A DNA stretch of 64,000 nt from Astropecten irregularis (GCA_963971285.1 OZ020248.1:6448001-6512000), one strand, 5' to 3'. Positions 23,601 to 33,617 are shown, counted from the stretch's first letter. A program made the numbers and translations. Notes: generated by a model not told the origin, from the sequence alone.

Positions 23601-26600
23601 TCGAAAATTTCCCTCCAGGCCATCCTTTTTGACGGTCCTCGTGACTGAACAGCAAACTCAAGCACCCATTCAGCCTCTTAAACCCTTCCTGTCTGATACT
23701 GAGCAACTCCTCACAATTCCCCTCGAGGTTTGGGGGCAGAAACATTCACAGAGTAGTGCCGTACGCCAACAAAAATGACTTATTAGATAAGTCAAAGGTC
23801 TAGTTGGAGAAGTAACAGCAGCTGTTTCAGCTGTTCCCATGTGAATAGTTAGAATAGAGTAAAGGTTGTATCATACTTTGGTAAGAAACCAAAACAGAAA
23901 TACTCACAGATTTACGTATAAATTTCAGGGTATGAAGATGGTGCTGGTAGAAACTTACCGTTAAAATGTTTCCGCCTGAAATCGTGTATTTATCCAGAAA
24001 TTAGTAAAACAAAAGATCAAAAAGAAAAGAGAAAAGACTTAAGAAATACTGTGGCCGTTTTTCACTATTTGTTATAAAAAAAGTGGGCACCGTATGGGAC
24101 TGAAATTTTCACAGATGACTGTGACTGTATCTTCCTTGATATTTTTGCCCATGAATCTGTACTTCTTTGACATAAAACCAAAGTATGATACTACCTTTAA
24201 AGGGACTACACGTGATGCCTAAAGACAGATTAATAATCGTTTGAAATTTTGTCTTTTTAGGGGCGCAAGAAAACAAAAAGGCCCAAAAAGGGGAGCTGTG
24301 ATTTGAGTGAAAATATTTAAATCCAGTCCAATGAACAAACAAAGAAAGATTCCAATTTCAGATTGTAAGATTATTGTTGCATTGGCATGAGAAGTTGTAA
24401 CTTGTAATTAGGAGCGAAATTTTAGCGCTTGCCTTGGGCGCCATTTTTCCTAGATACGCCACTGATCTCAGACCATTCTTTTGGTTCATCATCAGTTTCT
24501 AGCTGTTTATGTACTTGTATAATGAACTAGTTATATCATTTTCCACTGTGATTCTGTTTCATTCTTTGAAATTTTTTCTTCGAACATTTAGTAGTATATC
24601 ATGTTCATATATTGATCTTCATACTCTCATTGTGTTCCACTTACCTGTTTACTGTGTTTGTTTTAGGCAGCCATTGATTGTTATTGTTCTTTTCTACCAT
24701 ATGTTTCAATGGAATAGAAAATCAATTTGAATATTTGATTGATTTCAGGGTACAATCACCCGGCCATTGTTGATGTCATCAAAGACCCAGCAAACCTGGT
24801 GAGTAGAAATTGCAGTCGTCATTTTGTGGTAGAAATGAAAATATTGATTTTGTTTGTTCTCTTGTTCATGTTTGCATTTTTGGATTGGATCCAGGATTTT
24901 CCAAAAAGGGGGGGAAGGGGGCGTGGAAATAAAATGTCCCAATTCAATAGTGATGGATGCATTTCGGGGCGATCAAAGCTAGCTAATTTTTGTCTCCCCC
25001 TCTTTTTCTTCTCTTTTTGAGTCTTTCTCCCTCCCTATATATTGTTTTGTCTTCTTTCTTTTTTTCTTTTTTTGCCTTGAAGAAAGGGGGGGGCGTGTGC
25101 CCCCCCACGATGCCCCTGATTTTGTTAATTGTTTTTGGTTTCAATCGATTGGGATGAGTTGGGTTGGACTTGGTTGGGTTGGGATGGGTTGGATTGGGTT
25201 GGGTTGGATTGGGTTGGGTTTGGTTGGGATGGGTTGGGTTGGGTTGGGTTGGATTGGGTTAGGTTGGGCAGGGCGGAGCGGGTTGGGTTGGGTTGGGTTG
25301 CGTTGGGTTGGGATGGGTTGGGTTGGTTTTGGTAAAGTCAGGAGGTGTTTTGGTTTTGGTTTTGTCTCTTGTTGATTTCATTCTTGTTTATTTTTGCAGA
25401 TTCATCTGGCAAACAGACCGGCCCTTGGTGTATTTCCAGGTGGGCAGTATGCTGCCCAGGCTGCTCAAACCTTGCTGTCGGTAATGAATTGTCTGTTGCC
25501 TTATCCTTATACAACGTCTTTATGTTCCAAATATGTTCCATATTACAGCCCAAAATATCAAAGGATGATCCGCCCAGCCGACTGTCATTTAACTCTCTTC
25601 TTGTAGGTCACAGTTTTTATTTATGGGCTGGCCCCTCGGAAAAAAACCCTGACATTCCAATTTATCCTTAAAAAATTCAGAAGAAAAGTCATTTCATTGG
25701 AAATGGCCTACGAGTTGGTCTTTGTATGACTTGGTCGGCATGTGTTTTGATTGGCATATAAGGTTACCTTTTGTACGAGTTTGTCGACGTACTAGTTGAT
25801 CTGTGTACGAGCTGGGCAGCGTACGAGTTGGTCGTCTTACAAATTTGGGCGTACGAGTTGGTCGAGGTACAACTTGACCAGCATTCCCCAGTTTGAGCAT
25901 CGCTATGCAGAACTAGAAATGCAATCTCTTATTATGAGTGATTGGTGCTTCTGAAAAGAACACTTGTCTTACATTGTGGTATTTCCTTACCTGCTTGTTT
26001 GTAGGTCGCTCCAAAGGGATTGAAACGGGTACAGACGATGATGTGTGGTACATGCAGCAATGAGAATGCTGTCAAACAAGCTCTCATGGCATACAGGGTA
26101 CGTACCTTAATAATTGATCCTGCTGTAGGTGACTACAGAGTTCAACTTCACACAATCCTAGGAAATTCTGGAAAACCTTGGGAATTATTAGCTAAGTCAA
26201 TGCAAGGAAAGTCAGGGAATACCAAAATTACTCCCTAAAAGTCATGGGAAGTAATTGTGGGTCGTGGAATAAATCGCCTGGAATTGCATTGTTGTCTTTG
26301 CCATGGCACCCTTCCAGTCTGTGATCTTCCTACATGTAGCATGACTCCTATAAACTGCAACTGATGCAGGATCGGGTCTCTATGAGTGGAGGGGGGCACG
26401 TGCCCCAGGAACCACTTTAAAAAACAAAGGGTACTTCTAGATCTTAGTGAAGTTATTGGAAATCTAATCTAATTAAGAAACAGAGAAAGATTCCAATTTC
26501 AAATTGTCTGATTTCTTTCTTTCTTTTTTTCATTGGCATCGGAAGTTGTAAATAGGAATGCAATTTTAGCTCTTGTATTCTTATTTCACATTAGTGCCAA

Positions 26601-29600
26601 CTTTGTGCCCACCATGCACGGCATTTAGAGGATTTGTTTGTTTTTGTTTTTCTAAAATGAAGATGATTTGATGAAACTGTGGCTTGACAATTTCTCTCCA
26701 ACAGTACAAGAAAAGAGGAGGACCACCCACACAGGAGGAACTAGAATCGTGTGTTAGTGGCCAGGTAGGTTGTCATTGATGTGACGTTAAAATCCAGGGG
26801 CCAATTTCTTGGCCCTGCTTAGCACAAACATTGGCATGACATTTCTGTCTTAATAAAAAGAGGATTAACAACCAAATATCCATGTGTTGTGTATCACTTG
26901 TGATTATTCTTTTGCTGTTGTTCACTGACCATGAATATCAAATGGAATTTTTAATGGTGGTTTGTTTTATTGGCAGACATTTTTGTGCAAAGCAAATGTT
27001 GTGCTAAGCAGCTCTATGAAATTGGCCCCTGATAATATTCAGATAACTCAATACTATACATACTCAAAAAAGACGAAGGGAAGCCATTTTGGATTCTATA
27101 TTTCGTTTTTTATTCAGAACACTCTCAGGAATGAAGATGTTGTGAATAAAGAACGAAATATAGAAATCAAGAATCAAAAATGGCTTCCATTAATCTTTTT
27201 GGAGTGTCTATTATATTGGAGTGTCTTTAGTATTGACCTTAAAACTTGGAGGCTTTTCATGGGTAGCCCGGAATGGGCAAGGCACTGGCACTGATCCGAA
27301 GACTGGCAATGTTCAAACGTTGTACCTCTTTAGGAATCCCCCCAGAATTTCCCAGGTCCAACAAAGGGTCAAAACGTCATCAAACTGACATAATGTCTTC
27401 CTTCTTGCTTTTCATCCTTAAGGCACCCGGCTGTCCTCCATACACGGTGCTTTCCTTTGATGGGGCATTCCATGGAAGAACCTTTGGTAAGTCTTAGCGA
27501 GATTCGTGGGCTGACTAGGCAGTTCCATGGATTTCCCACAATTTTATTCAAAAATGCTCAAAAGTTTTTGACCAGAGCACTAGGCTGGTACGGTATTCTT
27601 GAGGTCAAAGGTTCGTATCCCACCTCAGTAAATTTTCTTTGTGTGCCTTTTTGAAACCATCCTGCTGCTCCGGATCCCATTTTAGCATATCCAGCATGGG
27701 ACGTGGATTTGCAAGATCACTGATCACGTGCCAAAACAAACAGGCCCCAGGATTCAGTCAGCTTTCTTTGTTAATCCTAAAATGTTTCATCTCTTAGGTT
27801 GTCTGACGATGACCCACTCCAAGCCCATATTCCGAGTGGATGTCCCCACCATGGACTGGCCCATCGCTCCATTTCCTAGACTCAAGTATCCACTGGAGGC
27901 GTTTGAGTCGGAGAATAGGGCGGAGGAAGATAGATGTCTGAAAGCGGTACGTAGGAACCTGTCCGTCTGTTTGTGTATTCCTTCACTTGTCTGTCAGGTA
28001 TAATACATGATTGGTAAAGGTCGCAGCACTCAGAATTTGTCTGATCATTATGATTATTTTTTTTATGAAAAATCGTCAATCACAAGGTCCAAAGCAGGCC
28101 ACTCAAGGTGATGGCTAAAACGAGGAGAAAAGGGAACAAAGAAGAAATCATGGGGTAGAAAGACAACTATTGATGTTGCACTTAAATTGGGACAAATTGT
28201 AAGTGGAAGGGAAGCAGGATGCAGGGAGTGAATTCCACAGCAAGGCGGTACGCGGGAAGAAACTGGATGAGTATCCCCGAGTATTTGACTTGGGGACCAC
28301 CAAATGATAAACCTGTGAAAATTTGAGCTCAATCGGACATATGAGTCACGAGAAAATAGCGAAAACCCGACTCAATTTTTCTTGCAAATATAAAGAATGG
28401 TTTTGATCTTACCCCGAGATGAAAACTGTTGGTGAACAATCTTTATTGATGAGTTTCACTCCTCATGCTAACTAGGTCATGGAGAAGATGGAGCAGGGTC
28501 TAGCAACAGGCCGGGACGTGGGAGCTATGATCATTGAACCGATTCAGTCAGAGGGAGGTGACCATCACGCGAGCCCTTACTTCTTCCAGCAACTGCAGCA
28601 AATATGCAAACAGGTAACAGACCAAGAAGTCTGATGTATTCTGCAATACCGGTATCTGAATTTGGTTCCTTGCGGTAGAAAAATTGACCCCCACCAGGGT
28701 CCAATTTCATGAAATCCGTTACGGCCTGTTTTTGTGATTACGGGCACTACGCGTGAAATCTATTTCATGGAATCTGTAAGCAAAGCTTTGGGTGCTTTAT
28801 CGGTTAGCAACAAATTTGTAGGCCAACCAAGGGTTTTGAAATTTGAAATTGGCCCTGGGTAGATAAAGTCAGTATGCCAGCCAAATTTGGTTGGTAATCC
28901 TGTTTGTTCAAGGAAGACTTTTCATGCTTACGCAAATTTTGTGCTTAAGCAGCTCTATGAAATTGGCCCCTGGATCATAGTTGGTGACACTGTGCAGTTC
29001 ACAAGGATGCTTGAGGGGATCCCAGCCTAGCCAGATTCCGTTTGGAGTTAGGAGGGCCTGACATGTTTCGATCCTAGCAGGATCTTTATCAAAGTCTAAA
29101 TTATTACTTCTATAACTTCCAATCTCTCTGTGTCTCCTGGACAGTTTGATGCAGCATTTGTCGTGGATGAAGTCCAGACGGGCTGCTGTACTACCGGACA
29201 TTTCTGGGCCAGCGACTCCTGGAACCTGCCAGAACCACCAGACTTTGTGGTATTCAGCAAGAAGATGCAAACAGGAGGCTACTACTACAAGGACGAGTTT
29301 GCTGTGGATCAAGTGAGTGTCACTGGATGGACTCGTCTTCCTATTAACCAACCCAAGCGCCTTCTGTGTACCCATTCAGGCTGCAAAACATACTCACCAA
29401 ATTCACAGGATAAAGTGTGGTCTCAGACCCACAAACTCTAAGGTTCTGGCAATTTATGGGTTATATAACTTTCACTGAATTTCACAAAGCACTAAGATTA
29501 ATCTTTGAATTTGTCAATATCTTTGAAACATGGAAACAGTCAAGATGGATTTCTGAAAATGTTTCCTTCTTTTTTATCAATGAAGAGTGAACAAAGAAAA

Positions 29601-30812
29601 TTTACTGGAGCGGGATTCGAACCAGCGACCTCTGAAACATCATAGCGGGTTTCCCTTGTGGTTATTTGATGATTCCTTTCTAATGTCATTGAAAGGTGAA
29701 CAAAGAAAAATTTACTGGAGCAGGATTCGACCCAGCAACCTCCTGAATACCATACAGGCACTCTTACCAACTGAGCTATCCAGTCCTACATTGGTGGTGT
29801 CCCTAATAGCCAATTATCTTTGTTTGATTTTTGATGATTTTGTTTTGTTTTTATGGAAGTTTGAGACTTAGATGATATTTTTTTACCTTTCCTTTTGTAA
29901 TTCTGCTGCCATTAGGCAAGTCGAATTTTCAACACCTGGATGGGAGATCCTCCGAGGCTGCTGATTCTCGGCGCTGTCATAGACGTCATCCGCAAACAGA
30001 ATCTGCTGGAGGTGGCTCGAGAGTCTGGCCAGGTCTTGATGGACGGACTAAAGGCACTCCAGGTATGCGCTATGGACAAAAGTTCAGGTTGAATTTTTTG
30101 GACCGCCTAGAGTTACATCATATAGTAACGCTGACTGTTGTATCAAGGAGAAGTACTTTTCTTAAATGTGTTGGCCTTGTAAGATTGGTTTGTAACCTAA
30201 CCATCCATTTTGCAATGACTGTGTGTTTGTGTGTTGCAGGGTTTGCTCTGAGTTGTAAAGTCTTCTTGAGACCATCTTAAGACCTGTCTTGGTATCGAAC
30301 TTGGATGTCATAGTCATGGTCTCAGTCTCAGTCTAGGGGCCTGTTTGTTTCACGCAAAGGATCCGATATTTTGGGATCCACCTCCTATGCAGGGTGCGCA
30401 AAAATGGGATCCGGATCCGCAGGATTCGTCATAAACAAACAGGCCCTAGGTCTCGACCTGCAAAAGTCTCGGTTTTCTGAAAGTCCTCGTTTTCACTAAA
30501 GCTTTGCGATCATCGCTAAAGCCCAAATCCATCGCTTAACGTGCAATTTTCTGTTAAACGATAGATTTGGGCTTTAGCGATGATCGCAAAGTGTTAGTGA
30601 AATCGGCCCCTGGTCTCAGTCTAAGGGGGTTTACGAAACTCAAGCTCAGGCTCCGGCTCCATTTCGTTAATCCATTTAAAAATAACGCGCATCAAAATAT
30701 AGGCTTTTGGCTGCGGTTCAGAAGTAGATTCTCGGGTTTGAAAAGGGAAAACAGAGCTTCAGCTTCAATGACAAACCAGAACCTATATTTTCAGCATGAC
30801 CTGCACTGAGCT

Positions 30813-30848
<36 letters not shown>

Positions 30849-32047
30849 AGCTCCTGAGCCAGCTAGGTCTTGGATGCAATGTTCTCCTCTCAAGAACTAA
30901 AACTGGTTTTTGGTTTTGCAAGGACTCCTTTCTCCTTAGGATGGATTTTTATTTATTTATTTATTTCCTCAGGACAAGTACCCAGATCTCGTCTCTAAAG
31001 TCCGTGGAATGGGAACGTTTATTGCCATCGATGGGAAAGATCCTCAAACCACTGCTTCCATTGCCCAAAAGATCAAAAACAAAGGTCAGTATTGCTCATT
31101 GCAACGCCTAAATGTAATAAATCACTTTGGCACTCCTTAAAGATATCAGCTATTTATTAAATTATTAAATTGCTTTTGACCAGTTCCCAAACTGTTGTAC
31201 ATCTTTTTGATGCCATTTCTTGTGGGTGCTTTGATTGGCTACTAGGGCTGGGCAAACAAACCAAGTACCTGCCGGAAACCCGACCGAGAACAACGGGTAC
31301 CCGGTTCCAGTTTTTTTACTCGAGCTAATTCTCGAAAAAATAATTAAAAACAACCTTGCTGACCTGCAAAATGTGTAGCTTTGTGCAATATGTCAAAAGC
31401 AGATTTCTTACTAAAGGATCTGTACCCAAGCTACAAATGATGTACCAATAATTTAAAAATGAAAACCAAATTTCACTATAGTCTAATTACCTAAATCAAT
31501 CAATTATATAGACCTCAAATTTGAATAAAACTTGATGACCAAAATTGAAAACATTAGTGCAAAAACTAAATTACGCTACAGTCTAATTAGCCTAATCAGT
31601 TAATTAGACACAACTAATAAACTGCTGCAAACTGCTAATCAGCGAAAATGACCTGAAATATATCAAATGCTTAAAGGGCCTGACGCATTTTGATCCTAGC
31701 AGGATATTAGCCTTGAGAAAGGATCAAAACACGTCAGGCCCTCCTAACTTTAAGCAGTTAATTAGATCTGAAATTGGAATAACGTGAACAACTGTAAAAT
31801 GATAATGCAAAACAACTTTTGTTTACAAAAAATGCTTGATGTTTTGTTGTAGGACTGACAATATACCCGTTGTTTTGATGGCTTAATTTTAAACACTTTT
31901 AATGGTGGCCCTTTCTTTGCAGGTGTTCTGATGGGTGTTTGCGGCACACAGTCACTGCGTTACCGACCCCCTCTTGTGTTTCAACCCCATCATGCTGACA
32001 TTGCCTTAGATGCATTGGATCGCACACTGGCTGAGATCAACCAATGA
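11681..32047 (+). CDS. ABAT: 4-aminobutyrate aminotransferase, complete right tandem copy (15 coding exons, 505 aa)
   Basis: Mitochondrial GABA transaminase of the class III PLP aminotransferase family. Exons: 11681-11762, 16806-16903, 19423-19455, 19584-19701, 24749-24798, 25400-25480, 26005-26097, 26705-26764, 27423-27486, 27798-27946, 28476-28613, 29145-29312, 29916-30062, 30973-31084, 31923-32047. They sum to 1518 nt (505 codons plus stop; human ABAT is 500). The start is the first ATG of an Arg-rich, acid-free leader ([19 protein letters not shown]), typical of mitochondrial import. Motifs in order: [45 protein letters not shown] (the CxxC that ligands the [2Fe-2S] cluster in mammalian ABAT), GAFHGRT (substrate Arg), [25 protein letters not shown] (PLP lysine), RIFNTW, SLRYRP. 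The 20 kb span is mostly repeat-filled intron. All catalytic residues I can place are conserved. Confidence 0.96.
12142..12530. mobile_element. TTTAAAGG MITE, family D (long TIR)
   Basis: AAAGGGATTGCATACGTTTG at left and CAAACGTATGCAATGCCTTT at right are near-perfect inverted ends flanked by TTAA. An inner hairpin GAGAAGCGTTACGGCCATAA / CGCTTCTC lies at 12324-12352. Confidence 0.8.
16416..16562. mobile_element. GGGAGACTTTGGAGAATC MITE, diverged copy
   Basis: AATGGGAGACTTTCGAAA and CTCCAAAGTCTCCCATTG form the ends; the centre has GCATGCATGCACAATTGTGA. It lies 240 bp before exon 2 of the right ABAT copy. Confidence 0.7.
17373..17749 (+). mobile_element. TTTAAAGG MITE, family A, rearranged left half
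   Basis: The right half (TTTTAAAAGATCAAAAATAA to ACCAAAGTATGACATTACC) is standard. The left half is partly replaced around 17440-17550. Confidence 0.7.
18731..19101 (+). mobile_element. TTTAAAGG MITE, family B
   Basis: TAAAGGTACTATCATACTTT at left, ACCAAAGTATGATAGTGCC then TTTAAA at right, and internal AATGATCAATTGAGCTGAAA. It lies about 320 bp before the 33-nt exon 3 of the right ABAT copy. Confidence 0.8.
20313..20580 (+). repeat. tRNA-headed SINE with inverted tail
   Basis: From 20373 the unit reads CACCACCAACATAGGGCTG, ATGGCTCAGTTGGTAAAACG (box A), GGTTCGAATCCCGCTCCAGT (box B) and TTTTTCTTTGTTCACTTTTC. The same tail occurs inverted at 20313-20345, making a palindrome around the unit. 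The anticodon arm does not form a functional tRNA. Confidence 0.75.
20577..20980 (-). repeat. unclassified dispersed repeat with short open frame
   Basis: Shares CAAATTTGGGAAAGGGATGA (here) and its reverse complement with 55850-55910, and GTCACATGCAGAACGCCACA with 55655-55675. On the minus strand an 89-codon frame ends [18 protein letters not shown]. Not recognised; probably a mobile element. Confidence 0.5.
21060..21424 (-). mobile_element. TTTAAAGG MITE, family A, well preserved
   Basis: TTTAAAGGTAGTATCATACT at left and AGTATGATACTACCTTTAA at right. Internal CAGTCATCTGTGAAAATTTC and GATCTTTTAAAAGATCAAAA. This is the best reference copy of the family. Confidence 0.88.
22440..22715 (+). mobile_element. 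TTTAAAGG MITE, family C fragments
   Basis: GTACAGTACAGGATTGGTAA and CAGAAATGTTCACAGATTTA, then TGATCTCGGGGTAAGATCAG. It is flanked on both sides by AAAGGTAGAACTGAA blocks (22388 and 22709), a second nested or tandem remnant. Confidence 0.55.
23144..23519 (-). mobile_element. TTTAAAGG MITE, family B
   Basis: AAAGGTACTATCATACTTTG at left; CAATTGATTATTGGAAACAG is the reversed family B core; the right end reads ACCAAAGTATGATAC then CCTTTAA. Confidence 0.78.
23860..24201 (+). mobile_element. TTTAAAGG MITE, family A
   Basis: AAAGGTTGTATCATACTTTG at left, ACCAAAGTATGATACTACCT at right, GGGCACCGTATGGGACTGA inside. Confidence 0.8.
24320..24465 (-). mobile_element. remnant ending CAGTGGCGTATCTAGG (reverse)
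   Basis: AAAGAAAGATTCCAATTTCA, GGGCGCCATTTTTCC and TAGATACGCCACTG match 32405-32540 and partly 26478-26585. CAGTGGCGTATCTAGG is a terminus seen on many animal DNA-transposon remnants. Confidence 0.5.
25150..25331 (+). repeat. GGGTT minisatellite, 69 bp before exon 6 of right ABAT copy
   Basis: Tandem GGGTTGGGTTGGATTG-type units with no interruption longer than a few bases. Guanines are on the transcribed-sense strand, so the pre-mRNA could form G-quadruplexes. Its long reading frames, repeating GLGWVGL, are artefacts. Confidence 0.9.
25700..25885 (+). repeat. GTACGAGTTGGTCG dispersed repeat array
   Basis: About seven diverged copies of a motif close to GTACGAGTTGGTCG (for example CGTACGAGTTGGTCGTC and GCGTACGAGTTGGTCG) at irregular spacing of 15-30 bp. 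The same motif recurs at 42640-42750. Confidence 0.6.
26796..27036. mobile_element. MITE, GGGGCCAATTTCATAGAGCTGC family
   Basis: Left end GGGGCCAATTTCTTGGCCCT, right end AGCAGCTCTATGAAATTGGC. Relatives at 28855-28975 (fragment), 53829-54060 and 57976-58210. Lies in the right ABAT intron between exons 8 and 9. Confidence 0.7.
27573..27645 (+). repeat. tRNA-headed SINE, 5'-truncated
   Basis: TACGGTATTCTTGAGGTCAA, GGTTCGTATCCCACCTCAGT and AAATTTTCTTTG match the 3' half of the family. It sits in the 311-bp intron between exons 9 and 10. Confidence 0.65.
27655..27756. mobile_element. MITE, GGGCCTGTTTGTTT family
   Basis: CGGATCCCATTTTAGCATAT, GGGACGTGGATTTGCA and AAACAAACAGGCCCC match the elements at 30335 and 60185. 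It is only 42 bp from the exon 10 acceptor. Confidence 0.55.
28003..28450 (-). mobile_element. TTTAAAGG family C MITE, interrupted copy
   Basis: AGGTATAATACATGATTGGT at left; TGAGCTCAATCGGACATATG and GATCTTACCCCGAGATGAAA at right. An unrelated block of about 200 bp (28080-28290) interrupts it. Confidence 0.55.
29025..29105. mobile_element. hairpin MITE, GATCCTAGCAGGATC family
   Basis: GGAGTTAGGAGGGCCTGACA then TTTCGATCCTAGCAGGATCT. Matches 4315-4410 and 31674-31758. Confidence 0.5.
29584..29822 (-). repeat. two tandem tRNA-headed SINE units, reverse orientation
   Basis: Two successive units each begin GTGAACAAAGAAAA then TTTACTGGAGCGGGATTCGA (29584 and about 29698). Only the second retains the box A side (AACTGAGCTATCCAGTCC) and the leader GGTGGTGTCCCTAATAGCC. 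Both lie in the right ABAT intron between exons 12 and 13. Confidence 0.75.
30335..30452. mobile_element. palindromic MITE, GGGCCTGTTTGTTT family
   Basis: GGGGCCTGTTTGTTTCACGC at left and CATAAACAAACAGGCCCT at right. GGATCCACCTCC and AAAATGGGATCCGGATCC lie inside. Full relative at 60185-60312. Confidence 0.75.
30486..30614. mobile_element. palindromic element, CGCTAAAGCCCAAATC family
   Basis: Near-perfect arms: TTTGCGATCATCGCTAAAGC followed by CCAAATC, and GATTTGGGCTTTAGCGATGA followed by TCGCAAA. It ends in GTGAAATCGGCCCCTGG. Confidence 0.75.
30632..30868. mobile_element. hexamer-ended MITE (GAGCCT arms)
   Basis: Left arm CTCAAGCTCAGGCTCCGGCT; right arm a run of five GAGCCT hexamers at 30812-30845. 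Interior TTCGTTAATCC, TATAGGCTTTTGGC and TTCAGCATGACCTGCA. Close to exon 14 of the right ABAT copy. Confidence 0.75.
31674..31758. mobile_element. hairpin MITE, GATCCTAGCAGGAT family, complete
   Basis: AAGGGCCTGACGCATTTTGA at left and TCAAAACACGTCAGGCCCTC at right are inverted arms around GATCCTAGCAGGATATTAGC. Confidence 0.7.
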
Positions 32048-32404
32048 ATGCCAACATGACAAATTCAAAATACCTTTACAGTTCATGGCTTTTGGTAAAT
32101 GAATGAAGACGTGAATGTTTGTTTGTTTGTTTGTTGGGGTGTTGGGGTGTTTGTTTGTTTGTTTTTGAATTGAGGCTCTGTACTTCTAAGTATTTCTTGA
32201 ACACATTCCCCAACAAACAATATATGTTTAATTTTCAGCCAATGGGAGCAGAGTATGATACAACTTGTGGCCAATGGATGAGCTCCTTATTTAAAAAATT
32301 CAGTGGGTTCTTTTAGGGCAGAGTTGTGTGAATTCACATCCATGCATGTAGCTAAAACAAATTTTGAAAAAAAAAAAGGCATCGGTACTGTTGAAGTTAC
32401 TGCC

Positions 32405-32540
32405 AATTTAATCCAATGAACAAAGAAAGATTCCAATTTCAAATTGTTTGATTTTTTCTTCCATTGGCATCAGAAGTTGGAATTAGAGGAACAATTTCAG
32501 CGCTTGCCCCGGGCGCCATTTTCCCTAGATACGTCGCTGT
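32405..32540 (-). mobile_element. remnant ending CGACGTATCTAGGG (reverse)
   Basis: AAAGAAAGATTCCAATTTCA, CGCTTGCCCCGGGCGCCATT and CCCTAGATACGTCG match 24320-24465. Confidence 0.5.
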
Positions 32541-32841
32541 GTGTTAAAGTATTCCTCTGTATTATCACTAAAGAGAGATATATATCGCAAGCTTCCTTAT
32601 AGTTGTTTCCGGTTCAAAACCTAAAAGCATTACGCAATTCCTTGATGTACAAACAACGAGTCTTATTCATTTTATGGGAGTCCCTATATTGGCATGGAGT
32701 CGTCAGTTATCTGAGTTTTACTCAAGAGGGCATTAAGTCCTGTCGGAGCAGTCTGAGGATTGTCTTGTATAAACTTTCCACAAGAAAAAGAGTTTTTATG
32801 TTAGACCATGTAAAAAGCCATTTGCGAGTTAAATCTCAATA

Positions 32842-33153
32842 GCATCTGGTACACAGACTTCTTTCATTGCACATAAACACCCTCAATTTGAACTTCCCAG
32901 ACTAAAGACTATGTTGCTATTTCACATGATTCGGGGCAAGCTTTTCCATAGTGATACCCATCTCTGGAATGGACTGGTTCCTTTGCCAGTGCCATTTTTA
33001 TCCATTATGAACAGTGCATTGGTGCAAGACGTCTGTTAACAAAGCAAAAGATTGCCCCGAATCATGTGATATAGCAACGGTGTCTTTAGTCTGGAGAATT
33101 CAGGTTTTGATGTTTACATACAGTGAAAGAATTCAGTGTACCAGATGTTTATT
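32842..33153. mobile_element. long-armed palindromic MITE
   Basis: Arms of about 105 bp. Left: CATCTGGTACACAGA, CAGACTAAAGAC, TCACATGATTCGGGGCAAGC. Right: TTGCCCCGAATCATGTGAT, GTCTTTAGTCTGG, GTGTACCAGATG. Loop of about 100 bp. No coding sequence. Confidence 0.85.
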
Positions 33154-33617
33154 TCGGTAAAGGCTGATTAATATCTCTTTTCAGCCAAGTTTATAAATGT
33201 TTCCATATTCATTTGGTTCATGTGATTTTGTTTTGCCTTTCTAACTGTAATAGTAATGGAGATTGGATACTCCACATATATCTTTTGCTTGAATTATCTG
33301 TTTATTACATTTTTAAATCTTTTCCCCTTTTTTGAGGTTTACAGGGGTCAAAAGCGAACAAATTGATTTTGTATAAAGATTTTAAGTAAATTTATATTGA
33401 TTGTTTTTTTCTTTAAATCACCATTTCAGTCTAGTTATATGATTCTTTTCCTTGCTTTTTGTTCATTTGCTTAATCCCTTTTCTGTTCTTCTTTAAATTT
33501 ACTTCTTGCTTTTTTTTTAGTAATCCTGAATATTATAATTCTCAGGTTGCAGCATTGCTGTTGTTTGATCCTTGGGATATGCCAGTATTTTAGTGGTTTC
33601 ATGGCTTTTGAGACCGG

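Larger units (their letters stand above)
19702..24748 (+). other. intron 4 of right ABAT copy, repeat-rich
   Basis: A 5 kb intron carrying a SINE (20373-20580), a diverged unclassified repeat (20577-20980), TTTAAAGG MITEs in both orientations (21060 minus, 22440 plus, 23144 minus, 23860 plus), and an imperfect tandem duplication (about 21785-21850 and 21912-21970). Nothing in it is coding. Confidence 0.7.

Noticed and set aside
25097-25375. Plus-strand frames repeating GLGWVGL
   Set aside because: Translation of the GGGTT minisatellite.
29130-29441. 103-codon frame at ABAT exon 12 and the 155-codon minus-strand frame opposite
   Set aside because: The plus frame includes the true exon but continues past its GT donor; the minus frame is antisense shadow.
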